Assembly (NCBI GenBank): GCA_016302705.1
Contig: JAEDNC010000039.1
Location: 1-8,474, forward strand
DNA length: 8,474 nucleotides
Reading direction: 5' to 3'
From: Bacilli bacterium
GTDB taxonomy: Bacteria; Bacillota_I; Bacilli_A; RFN20; CAG-826
The translations under genes were made by a program, and so were the position numbers. This document shows, piece after piece, positions 1 to 7,360 of the stretch. Positions within the stretch are counted from its first letter, which is position 1; every line of letters begins with the position of its first letter. The notes beneath the pieces are model-generated. The model saw only the letters and a program-made list of their open reading frames with translations. It had not been told where the DNA came from and made no database searches.

Positions 1-315
1 GATTGGCCAATTTATACATCGACTCACAATACTCCTCCAGCCTTATACGGCAAGGATGCTGATGTTTCTAATAGCTTTATTGCTAATGGCGCTATTATCA
101 AAGGTAAAGTCCAAAACAGTATTATTTCTCGTGAAGTTGTTGTAGAAAAAGGCGCAGAAGTGAAAAACTGTATCATTTTCTCTAGAGCAACTATTGGAAG
201 AGACGTAAAACTCAACAAAGTTGTTGCAGATAAAGGTGTTCAAATCACTAATACAAAAAAATTAAGTGGCACGAATGATGACTTTGTCGTCTTACCACTA
301 GGAGCGAAACTTTAA
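1..315 (+). CDS. glgD: ADP-glucose pyrophosphorylase subunit GlgD (or GlgC), C-terminal part
   Basis: Frame 1 is open from the window edge to TAA at 313-315, giving the last 104 residues; the start lies upstream. The fragment opens with DWPIYTSTHNTPPALYG, followed by hexapeptide-like turns (SNSFIANGAIIKG, QNSIISREVVVEKGA, KNCIIFSRATIG). This is the left-handed beta-helix domain at the C terminus of glucose-1-phosphate adenylyltransferases, which make ADP-glucose from glucose 1-phosphate and ATP for glycogen synthesis. In Bacilli the usual order is glgB-glgC-glgD-glgA, so the gene directly before glgA is expected to be glgD, the non-catalytic or regulatory partner of GlgC. The catalytic N-terminal domain is outside the window, so GlgD versus GlgC rests on gene order and is inference. 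Its stop overlaps the glgA start by one base (TAATG), which suggests coupled translation. Confidence 0.85.
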   Translation, partial: DWPIYTSTHNTPPALYGKDADVSNSFIANGAIIKGKVQNSIISREVVVEKGAEVKNCIIFSRATIGRDVKLNKVVADKGVQITNTKKLSGTNDDFVVLPLGAKL

Positions 316-1742
316 TGAAAATCGCAATGGTCTGTTCAGAAGCTAATCCATTTGTGAAGACTGGTGGACTAGCAGATGTTACTTATTCATTAAGTAAAGA
401 AATGGTGAAACTCGGAGAAGAGGTTGTTATCGTTCTTCCTTTATATAACAAAATCAAATCTCAAGGTCTAAACCTTGACTTTGTCACTGTTATCGAGGCT
501 AACTTAAGTTGGAGACACGAAACATCTAATGTCTTCAAATGCACTAGAGATGGCATTACTTACTATTTCTTAGAAAATAGACATTATTTTGAAAGAGATA
601 ATATTTATGGATATGACGATGATGGAGAACGTTATGCGTTTTATACCATTGCAGTCGCTAATTTGTTTCAAAAGATCAAATATTGCCCTGATATTATCCA
701 TGCGCATGACTGGCAACCTGGAATGCTTTTCTGTTATATCAGAGAAAACCATTTGGATTTCTACAAGAAAACTAAATTTGTCTTCTCTATTCATAATCCT
801 GCTTTCCAAGGTATTATTGACCGTTATGCTTTAGGAGATTTATACAATCTTCCAGATCGCTTATACATCAGTGGTCAAGTTGAATTCGGTGGTCGTGTCT
901 CGACTTTAAAAGCGGCAATTATGTACGCTGATAAGATTACAACCGTTTCTCCTAACCATCGTAGCGAACTTCTTACACCAGAAGGAAGTATGGGGCTTAA
1001 CAATGTTCTTTGCTTTAGAGAATATGATTTTTGTGGATTCCTTAATGGAATTGACTACGAAGAATTCAATCCGGCTAAAGATGAATATATTGCTAAAAAA
1101 TATAGCTTAAGAAACTATGTTTCTGGTAAAAAAGAAAATAAACGTGCTCTTCTTAGAAGATTCGAACTTGAAGGAGAAGATACACCTTTATATTCATTAG
1201 TAAGTAGAATCACTTGGCAAAAGGGAATGAATCTTGTTTTCTCTGCTTGCCGTGAATTAGCTCGTCGAGGAGTTAATATTATTCTTCTTGGTAGTGGTGA
1301 ATACGCTTGTGAACAAGAGATGGAAAAACTCCATCAAGAATTCCCAAATCACATCGGTGTTTATATTGGTTATAACAACGCTCTTGCTCACCAAGTATAT
1401 GCGGGAAGTGATTTCTTCATGATGCCTTCCTTGTTTGAACCATGCGGTTTGGGGCAAATGATTGCCCAAAGATATGGCACTCTTCCAATCGTTAGAAGAA
1501 CTGGTGGTCTAAAAGACTCAGTTATCAATTACGATGGAGGAAACAAAGACACAAGCAATGGCTTTGGATTTGATGCTTTTAGCGAGTGGGATATGATTCA
1601 AACTTGTTTATACGCCCTAGATATATATAATAATCAACCGACAACATTTAAATTATTAGTCAAAAACGCTCTTAAAACTGATAACAGTTGGGGTAAGAGC
1701 GCTCAACAATATCACGGATTATACAAATCTTTGATTGAGTAA
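315..1742 (+). CDS. glgA: Glycogen synthase (ADP-glucose-dependent), GT5 family
   Basis: This 475-residue protein has the usual bacterial GlgA length (about 475-480). It transfers glucose from ADP-glucose to the non-reducing end of an alpha-1,4-glucan in the cytoplasm. The N-terminal Rossmann domain carries the KTGGLADV motif (residues 15-22) that contacts ADP-glucose, then HAHDWQPGM near 129-137 and ITTVSP near 208-213. LNGID at 243-247 leads into the C-terminal GT-B domain. That domain has VSRITWQKG (296-304, with the nucleotide-sugar-binding Arg298 and Lys303), PSLFEPCGLGQM (371-382, with catalytic-type Glu375) and YGTLPIVRRTGGL (387-399). All key residues are present. The ATG start is supported by AGGAG at 300-304, inside the end of the upstream gene. 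It continues the glycogen operon, and leuS follows after 18 bp with no visible terminator. Confidence 0.97.
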   Translation: MKIAMVCSEANPFVKTGGLADVTYSLSKEMVKLGEEVVIVLPLYNKIKSQGLNLDFVTVIEANLSWRHETSNVFKCTRDGITYYFLENRHYFERDNIYGYDDDGERYAFYTIAVANLFQKIKYCPDIIHAHDWQPGMLFCYIRENHLDFYKKTKFVFSIHNPAFQGIIDRYALGDLYNLPDRLYISGQVEFGGRVSTLKAAIMYADKITTVSPNHRSELLTPEGSMGLNNVLCFREYDFCGFLNGIDYEEFNPAKDEYIAKKYSLRNYVSGKKENKRALLRRFELEGEDTPLYSLVSRITWQKGMNLVFSACRELARRGVNIILLGSGEYACEQEMEKLHQEFPNHIGVYIGYNNALAHQVYAGSDFFMMPSLFEPCGLGQMIAQRYGTLPIVRRTGGLKDSVINYDGGNKDTSNGFGFDAFSEWDMIQTCLYALDIYNNQPTTFKLLVKNALKTDNSWGKSAQQYHGLYKSLIE

Positions 1743-1749
1743 CAACATA

Positions 1750-1755
1750 GAGGTG
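1750..1755 (+). promoter_or_regulatory. Ribosome binding site of leuS
   Basis: GAGGTG lies five bases before the ATG of leuS, within the 18-bp glgA-leuS gap, the longest gap in the window. It fixes the leuS start and shows that leuS can initiate independently. The gap is too short for a T-box leader or a terminator, either of which would normally be expected if leuS were controlled separately. Confidence 0.8.
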
Positions 1756-1760
1756 AAATT

Positions 1761-4166
1761 ATGGGATATGATTACAAAAAAATAGAACCAAAATGGCAGA
1801 AAGTTTGGGAAGATAATAAAACATATGCGTGTGACGTATATGATTTCTCCAAACCAAAATATTACATTCTTGATATGTTTCCTTACCCAAGTGGTCAAGG
1901 TTTACATGTCGGACACCCTGAAGGCTATACCGCTAGTGATGTTTTAGCAAGAATGAAAAGAATGCAAGGATTTAACGTCCTTCATCCAATTGGATGGGAT
2001 TCTTTCGGTTTACCTGCTGAACAATATGCGATGAAAACTAATCAACATCCTTCAATTATCACCGAAAAAAACATCAACAATTTCAGAAGACAAATCAAAT
2101 CACTTGGTTTCTCTTATGACTGGAATAGAGAGATTGCCACTAGTGATCCAACATATTACAAGTGGACGCAGTGGATCTTCTTAAAACTTTATGATGCTGG
2201 ATTAGCATATATCGATTATCGTCCTGTTAATTTCTGTCCAACTTTAGGTACAGTTTTAGCTAATGAAGAAGTTATTGATGGCAAAAGTGAAGTTGGTGGA
2301 TACCCAGTTATCAGAAAGCCAATGAGACAATGGTTACTTAGAATTACTAAGTACGCAGATAAATTATTAGATGGATTAAATGGCCTTGATTGGCCTATTT
2401 CCACTCTTGAAATGCAAAAGAATTGGATTGGTAGATCAACTGGTGCTAAGGTCACTTTTAAAATCAAAGATACCGATTTAAGTTTTGATGTATTTACAAC
2501 TAGAGTTGATACACTTTATGGCTGTTCTTATTGCGTTTTAGCTCCTGAACATCCATTAGTGAAAAAAATTACCACTAAGGAACAAGTTAAAGATGTTGAA
2601 GCCTATCTTAAGATGGTGGAAAGTAAATCTGACTTAGAAAGAACTGAGCTTAATAAAGATAAGACTGGTGTTTTTATTGGTAGATACGCAATTAATCCAA
2701 TTAATGGAAAAGAAGTTCCAATTTATATTGGTGATTATGTTTTAGCAAGTTATGGTAGTGGCGCTGTTATGGCAGTTCCTGCCCATGATGAGAGAGACTA
2801 TGCATTTGCTAAAAAATACAATTTACCAATTCATCAAGTTCTTGAAGGTGACATTTCAAATAATGCTTTTACTGGAGATGCTCCACACATCAATAGCGAT
2901 ATTGCTAATGGAATGAATATTAAAGATGCTAAAGAAGCAATCTTAAATAAACTCATCGCAGAAGGCAATGGCGAAAAACAAGTTAATTATAAATTAAGAG
3001 ACTGGTTATTCTCTCGTCAAAGATATTGGGGTGAACCAATACCAATTATCATCAAAGATGATAAATCACTCGTTCCTCTTTCAACTTATGATCTTCCACT
3101 TGTTTTGCCAGAAATGGAAGAATATAAGCCAAGTGGAACAGGAGAATCTCCATTAGCAAACGCTAAAGAATGGCTTAAAGTCACCTTAGCGGATGGAAGC
3201 TATGGCACTAGAGAAACTAATGTTATGCCTCAATGGGCTGGAAGTTGTTGGTACTATATCCGTTATATTGATCCACATAATTCTAAAGAACTTGGCGACA
3301 AGAAATTATTAGATCACTGGTTACCAGTCGACTTATATATCGGTGGAGCCGAACACGCTGTTCTCCACTTACTTTACGCTCGTTTCTGGCATAAGTTCCT
3401 TTATGATCAAGGAATAGTCTCTACACCAGAGCCGTTTAAGAAATTATTCCATCAAGGAATGATTTTAGGTAGCAATGGTGAAAAGATGTCTAAGAGCCGT
3501 GGAAATGTTATTAATCCAGATGATGTTGTCGCTAATTACGGCGCTGATTCTCTTAGATTATATGAAATGTTTATGGGACCACTTGAAGCTTCTTTACCAT
3601 GGAGTGATACAGGCTTAGATGGTGCTAAAAAATATTTAGATAGAGTTTATCGTTTATTCTCCGAAAAAGAATTCTTAGATAAATATACAAATGAAAATGA
3701 TGGCAAATTAGATTATATCTATAACTTCTCCATCAAAAAGATTACCCAAGATTTTGAAGCGTTGAAGTTTAATACTGCAATTAGCCAAATGATGGTGTTC
3801 ACAAACGAACTCTATAAGAGTGAAAAACTTTATATTCCTTATTTAGAAGGATTCATCAAGGTTCTTGCGTGTATTGCACCTCACTTAGGTGAAGAAATTT
3901 GGGAAATGTTAGGCCATAAAGACATCATTGATTTTGAAGCGTGGCCAACATATGACGAAAGCAAGATTGTCTTAGACACTATTAAAGTCGCGGTTTCAGT
4001 AAATGGAAAACTTCGTGCAACAATCGATGTCAAACCAGACTTATCTGATAAAGAAATGGAAGACATCGCTTTAGCTCAAGAAGCGGTCCAAAGACACACC
4101 GAAGGTAAGACAATCAAAAAGATTATTGTTGTTAAGAACAAGATTGTTAACATTGTTGCAATATGA
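1761..4166 (+). CDS. leuS: Leucyl-tRNA synthetase
   Basis: This 801-residue class Ia synthetase charges tRNA-Leu with leucine, and its length matches bacterial LeuS (about 805). In order it shows MFPYPSGQGLHVGHPEGY (39-56, with HVGH at 49-52 as the HIGH signature) and CPTLGTVLANEEVIDGKSE in the Zn-domain region. The CP1 editing domain follows, with TTRVDTLYG (246-254; Thr251 equals E. coli Thr252) and AVPAHDERDY (338-347; Asp346 equals the editing Asp of E. coli). Then come LRDWLFSRQRYWGEP, PQWAGSCWYYIRYIDP and the KMSKS loop at 575-579, ahead of a helical anticodon-binding domain and a C-terminal domain. Editing residues are kept, so proofreading is probably active. The usual Pro in TTRPDT is Val249 here. 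The stop overlaps the coaX start as ATGA. Confidence 0.98.
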   Translation: MGYDYKKIEPKWQKVWEDNKTYACDVYDFSKPKYYILDMFPYPSGQGLHVGHPEGYTASDVLARMKRMQGFNVLHPIGWDSFGLPAEQYAMKTNQHPSIITEKNINNFRRQIKSLGFSYDWNREIATSDPTYYKWTQWIFLKLYDAGLAYIDYRPVNFCPTLGTVLANEEVIDGKSEVGGYPVIRKPMRQWLLRITKYADKLLDGLNGLDWPISTLEMQKNWIGRSTGAKVTFKIKDTDLSFDVFTTRVDTLYGCSYCVLAPEHPLVKKITTKEQVKDVEAYLKMVESKSDLERTELNKDKTGVFIGRYAINPINGKEVPIYIGDYVLASYGSGAVMAVPAHDERDYAFAKKYNLPIHQVLEGDISNNAFTGDAPHINSDIANGMNIKDAKEAILNKLIAEGNGEKQVNYKLRDWLFSRQRYWGEPIPIIIKDDKSLVPLSTYDLPLVLPEMEEYKPSGTGESPLANAKEWLKVTLADGSYGTRETNVMPQWAGSCWYYIRYIDPHNSKELGDKKLLDHWLPVDLYIGGAEHAVLHLLYARFWHKFLYDQGIVSTPEPFKKLFHQGMILGSNGEKMSKSRGNVINPDDVVANYGADSLRLYEMFMGPLEASLPWSDTGLDGAKKYLDRVYRLFSEKEFLDKYTNENDGKLDYIYNFSIKKITQDFEALKFNTAISQMMVFTNELYKSEKLYIPYLEGFIKVLACIAPHLGEEIWEMLGHKDIIDFEAWPTYDESKIVLDTIKVAVSVNGKLRATIDVKPDLSDKEMEDIALAQEAVQRHTEGKTIKKIIVVKNKIVNIVAI

Positions 4167-4903
4167 AAATTGTCATAGATATTGGTAATACAGCATCTAA
4201 ATTTGGATGCGTCAATGATGGCGTATTCTCCTTTTTGGGCCGTCTATATAACCATGATGTTAACTTAGAAAATGTTAAGAATATCTTTAAAGATATTGAT
4301 AGTGTAAAAGGAGTTTATATTTCTTCTGTTGCTCCAAAAATATGCAATCTTATTGCTCAGATCTTTAAAGATTTGTATGATCTTGAAGTTTGTCTAGTTT
4401 CATCTAGTATGTCTTCTCGTGTTCAACTTGCTATTGATAACAAATATGAACTCGGAACAGATTTATATTGTGACTTAGTAGCAGCTTATGAGATTAGTGG
4501 AGCAAAAACTGCAATTGTCGATTTTGGTACAGCCACTAAAATCTTGTTCATTGATGAGAATGGAAGTTTCTCAAGCTGTGCCATTTTCTTAGGATATGAA
4601 AAAAGCAAAAATATCTTAAGTAAATCTACCGAGCTTCTTCCAGACCCTGCTCATCGAAAAATTCTCCCAATTAGTGAATGTCATAATACTGTTGACGTCA
4701 TTAATTCCAGTGCATATTATTCGCAATTATTCACAATTAATGGAATAATTGATGAGTATGAGAAGGAAGTTGGATATTCTCTTAAGAGAATTTATACTGG
4801 TGGAAACGCTAAAGATTTCCTCCCAAACATTAATGAAAATGAATATGACGAGAACCTAGTTCTTAAAGGAATTATGATTCTCATAGAAAGTGAACAAAAA
4901 TGA
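4163..4903 (+). CDS. coaX: Type III pantothenate kinase, divergent
   Basis: This 246-residue protein has the ASKHA-fold layout of type III pantothenate kinases (usually about 250-260). These phosphorylate pantothenate with ATP, the first step of CoA synthesis. Visible motifs are DIGNT at 6-10 (phosphate loop), ISSVAP at 53-58, GTD at 98-100 (Asp100 matches the catalytic Asp of the GxDR motif), VDFGTAT at 119-125 and TGG at 212-214. Several usually invariant positions differ: the Arg of GxDR is Leu101, GGAIxPG reads SCAIFLG (138-144), and FGTATT ends in Lys126. It is still best called CoaX, but activity is less certain than for a typical member. A degenerate or altered-specificity ASKHA kinase is the alternative. 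It overlaps leuS and pepV by four bases at each end and has no clear ribosome binding site, so translation is probably coupled to leuS. Confidence 0.82.
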   Translation: MKIVIDIGNTASKFGCVNDGVFSFLGRLYNHDVNLENVKNIFKDIDSVKGVYISSVAPKICNLIAQIFKDLYDLEVCLVSSSMSSRVQLAIDNKYELGTDLYCDLVAAYEISGAKTAIVDFGTATKILFIDENGSFSSCAIFLGYEKSKNILSKSTELLPDPAHRKILPISECHNTVDVINSSAYYSQLFTINGIIDEYEKEVGYSLKRIYTGGNAKDFLPNINENEYDENLVLKGIMILIESEQK

Positions 4904-6291
4904 AAAAGAAAACTTATTACGACAAGTTAACTCAAAAGTATCAAAAAGATTTAATCAAAAGCTTATCTGAATTCGTCGCTATTGATTCAGTTCATGACGA
5001 AACTACAGTAAGTAAAGATAATCCTTTTGGTGTTGGCGTTTCTAATGCTCTTAAGTATATTGAAAATTTAGCGAGAAACGACGGCTTTGAAGTAACTAAC
5101 TACGACAATATGGTAGTGGAAATCCTTTTTGGCGAAGGAAAGAAAAACTTAACTATTATGGCTCACGCCGATGTCGTTCCTGCTGGAACAGGATGGCAAG
5201 ATTCTCCATTTAAGATGGTTGAAAAGAAAGGTATCTTATATGGACGTGGTGTCGCCGATGACAAAGGACCACTTTTAGCGACATATTACGCTATGAAAGC
5301 TTTAAAAGAAGCCGGTCAACTTGGTGGATATCAAATTAGATTCCTTGTTGGAGGCAATGAAGAAAGAGGCTCCTTGTGTATGGAACATTACTTCACAACA
5401 CTTAAAAAACCTCAACCAACATTAGGCTTCTCTCCAGATAGTGATTTCCCACTTATTTACGCTGAAAAAGGTATTTGTACTTTTAATATTCATGGAAAAC
5501 TTAATGTGCCTGGCTTAATTTCTATTGAAGGCGGAACTGCAAGTAACGCTGTTATTGAAAGATGCGAAGTGAAATTTGAACTCAATACTGATTTCTTAAA
5601 TTACATTCTTAATAACTACAAGAGAAGTGAAGCAGAAATTCATACTGTTGATGATGTCTCGACTATCATCTTTAAAGGCGTTTCAGCTCATGGCGCTCTT
5701 CCTGAGCTTGGAGTTAACGCTGGTATGATGGCAATTTCTGCTTTAGCGGATTTCACTAAAGATCCAAAATTAATGCAAATTAAGAAATTATATACACCTT
5801 TAGATGGTAGCGGCTATAAATGTGCTGGTACGTCTAAAGATATGGGACATAATTCTTCTAATGTTGGACTTATTTCCTATAAGGGTGGAGAATTCTCCTT
5901 AACATGCAACTTCCGTTATGTTGATACATGTAACAAAGAAGAACTATTAAGCACTATCAAAGAAGTTAATAAACCATTCTCAGTTAAAGTAGTAGGGGAA
6001 TCTCCATTACTTTTCTATGCAAAAGATACATTACTTATTTCAACATTATTAAAGTCTTATCGTGATGAGACTGATGATTTAGAAACTGAACCTCTTGCTA
6101 TTGGTGGAGGAACATACGCTAAAGAAGCAGATAATGTTGTTGCTTTTGGTATGCAATTCCCTGGTTGGGAAAGCAATATGCACTCTCCAGGAGAATCAAC
6201 TAAAAAAGAAGATCTCTTTAAAGGCATGAGTATCTACGCACGCGCTATCGTTGATTTAGGAAACAAACTTAAAGATGAGAACCAAATTTAA
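4900..6291 (+). CDS. pepV: PepV-like dipeptidase, M20 metallopeptidase family
   Basis: This 463-residue protein matches the length of PepV-type dipeptidases (about 470), cytoplasmic two-zinc enzymes that cleave dipeptides with broad specificity. Metal and catalytic positions are visible: HADVVPAGTGW (His89, Asp91), GRGVADDKGP (115-124, bridging Asp120), GGNEERG (151-157, catalytic base Glu154 and ligand Glu155), SPDSDFP (Asp180) and the late SNMHSPGE (ligand His428, Glu432). The lid or dimer-like domain carries SAHGALPE (262-269, His264), which in PepV helps bind the peptide carboxylate. The family reads GTDEE where this protein has GGNEE, a conservative change. There is no signal peptide. 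It starts in an ATGA overlap with coaX, and its last 17 bases overlap trmB. Other M20 enzymes are possible, but EKG after the SPD motif and the late GGTYAKEADN favour PepV. Confidence 0.92.
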   Translation: MKKKTYYDKLTQKYQKDLIKSLSEFVAIDSVHDETTVSKDNPFGVGVSNALKYIENLARNDGFEVTNYDNMVVEILFGEGKKNLTIMAHADVVPAGTGWQDSPFKMVEKKGILYGRGVADDKGPLLATYYAMKALKEAGQLGGYQIRFLVGGNEERGSLCMEHYFTTLKKPQPTLGFSPDSDFPLIYAEKGICTFNIHGKLNVPGLISIEGGTASNAVIERCEVKFELNTDFLNYILNNYKRSEAEIHTVDDVSTIIFKGVSAHGALPELGVNAGMMAISALADFTKDPKLMQIKKLYTPLDGSGYKCAGTSKDMGHNSSNVGLISYKGGEFSLTCNFRYVDTCNKEELLSTIKEVNKPFSVKVVGESPLLFYAKDTLLISTLLKSYRDETDDLETEPLAIGGGTYAKEADNVVAFGMQFPGWESNMHSPGESTKKEDLFKGMSIYARAIVDLGNKLKDENQI

Positions 6292-6880
6292 AGCGTGGGC
6301 TAAGCCATTTTTAGATGAACATTTAGAGATATCTCTTCCAGTTGAAGAATTATCTTCTTTAGATAATATTTATTTAGAGATTGGCTCGGGCAAAGGTGAA
6401 TTCTTAATAAAGATGGCAAAAAAGTTTCCAAAACTTAGTTTTATCGGGGTTGAAAAGAATGTCACATGTGCTGGAATAACAGCGAAGAAAATGGTGGAAG
6501 CTGATGTTAAAAACGCGAAGCTAATTTACGCTGATGCGCAGCAACTTCTCCCAAACTTCAAAGACGGAAGTGTTAAGACAATCTTTCTTAACTTCTCTGA
6601 TCCGTGGCCGAAGAAAAGGCATCACAAAAGAAGATTAACGAGTGATTTATTCCTTAAGGAATATCTTAGAGTCTTAGCGAAAGGCGGAAGATTAATCTTC
6701 AAAACTGATAATTCTGATTTGTTTAAAGATTCTTTAGAATATTTTGAAAATTCATCATTTAAATTAATTAGTTACACCGAGAATTATCTTGGTGATGACG
6801 AATTTGATACATCAACTGAATACGAAGAATTTTTTAGGAAAGAGGGAACTCCAATTAAGAGAGTTATTTACGAAAAATGA
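6275..6880 (+). CDS. trmB: tRNA (guanine-N7-)-methyltransferase, m7G46
   Basis: This 201-residue, SAM-dependent class I methyltransferase forms 7-methylguanosine at position 46 in the variable loop of tRNA. It is slightly shorter than the usual 210-217. The start MRTKFKAWAKPFLDEH matches the family N terminus (MR.R.KPWA...L.EH), which supports this ATG although it lies 17 bases inside pepV. The SAM-binding motif is YLEIGSGKGEF (33-43), with the acidic ribose-binding position at Glu60 in GVEKN. The family signature NFSDPWPKKRHHKRR (106-120) and the KTDN (143-146) and TEYEEFF (181-187) motifs are intact. Only a weak AGGA (6258-6261) lies upstream, so initiation probably depends on ribosomes finishing pepV. 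It ends in an ATGA overlap with the next gene. In Bacilli trmB commonly lies near pepV-type and ytpR genes. Confidence 0.97.
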   Translation: MRTKFKAWAKPFLDEHLEISLPVEELSSLDNIYLEIGSGKGEFLIKMAKKFPKLSFIGVEKNVTCAGITAKKMVEADVKNAKLIYADAQQLLPNFKDGSVKTIFLNFSDPWPKKRHHKRRLTSDLFLKEYLRVLAKGGRLIFKTDNSDLFKDSLEYFENSSFKLISYTENYLGDDEFDTSTEYEEFFRKEGTPIKRVIYEK

Positions 6881-7359
6881 TTAAGAATTACGGTATTTTT
6901 AACAATCACGAACTCGACAATACTTTGTTAATCAAACTTTCTGATGATGAAGTGACTTCAGTGGTATCACTAAGTAAGCAGATGGAGGTCTTATATCATA
7001 ACGAAGAGATTACTGCTTATCGTATAAAGAATTTTATCCGATATGCGAAAATCAAATATTCAGGAATTATCTTCCTTCCTGCTGACCCGTTAATCGATGT
7101 CATTAATTCAATATTAACTGACTACAAACTTAATCGCCTCGATTACAAAAAAGAAAGCGGTTATATCACTAAACTAAATAAAAACCATCTCATGGTCTAC
7201 GCAAAAGAAGGAACATTCTTAAGAGATGGAACTGTCTCTAAAGGAAGTTTCTGTTCATATCATGATTTGTTCATTGAAAACGAAAAAGAAAATGAACTTA
7301 TCGTAATAACTGAGAATATCCCAGAAAACATTGATTTCTTTAAGATGGAGGTCATCTAA
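6877..7359 (+). CDS. Shortened YtpR-like protein (DUF4479 N terminus, degenerate tRNA-binding domain)
   Basis: No sharp catalytic motif is visible in this 160-residue protein, which has neither a signal peptide nor a membrane segment. Residues 1-90 have the pattern of the N-terminal DUF4479 region of YtpR: a short start with DNTLLIKL (14-21), AYRIKNF (47-53) where YtpR has GYNIF, then FLPADPLIDVINSIL (66-80) ending in a helix. The rest follows the YtpR order of elements: GYITKLNKNH (95-104), LMVYAKEGTFLRDGTV (105-120), SFCSYHDL (124-131, where YtpR has GMICSxKEL) and ELIVITENIP (140-149). The family core with NADKL and CGAPN, about 30-40 residues, is missing. YtpR proteins are about 200 residues and carry an EMAPII/PheT-type tRNA-binding fold. 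The ATGA overlap with trmB and the known trmB-ytpR proximity in Bacilli support this. The family call is inference from remembered patterns, and tRNA binding is doubtful. Confidence 0.6.
   Translation: MIKNYGIFNNHELDNTLLIKLSDDEVTSVVSLSKQMEVLYHNEEITAYRIKNFIRYAKIKYSGIIFLPADPLIDVINSILTDYKLNRLDYKKESGYITKLNKNHLMVYAKEGTFLRDGTVSKGSFCSYHDLFIENEKENELIVITENIPENIDFFKMEVI
7347..7352 (+). promoter_or_regulatory. Ribosome binding site deciding the nicotinate phosphoribosyltransferase start
   Basis: GGAGGT, the strongest Shine-Dalgarno match in the window, sits eight bases before the ATG at 7361 and inside the last codons of the preceding gene. It selects this ATG over the in-frame TTG at 7331. Confidence 0.9.
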
Positions 7360-7360
7360 T

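Noticed and set aside
24..243. Two minus-strand open frames opposite the glgD end
   Set aside because: They are antisense to a recognisable beta-helix coding region and have no family-like motifs or ribosome binding sites.
1743..1760. Possible terminator, promoter or leader between glgA and leuS
   Set aside because: Only 18 bp are available. There is no inverted repeat or T run, and most of the space is the leuS ribosome binding site.
2216..2467. Minus-strand open frame opposite leuS
   Set aside because: It lies wholly inside a strongly conserved part of leuS and arises from its codon composition.
4163..4903. TGA stops read as Trp under the mycoplasma code
   Set aside because: The TGA of leuS, coaX and trmB each form an ATGA overlap with a recognisable next gene, and proteins end at family-typical lengths, so TGA is a real stop.
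7331..7360. In-frame TTG start for the nicotinate phosphoribosyltransferase, adding ten residues
   Set aside because: The extension overlaps the previous gene, has no good ribosome binding site at the right distance and reads MISLRWRSSN, which looks out-of-frame. The ATG at 7361 has GGAGGT at ideal spacing.
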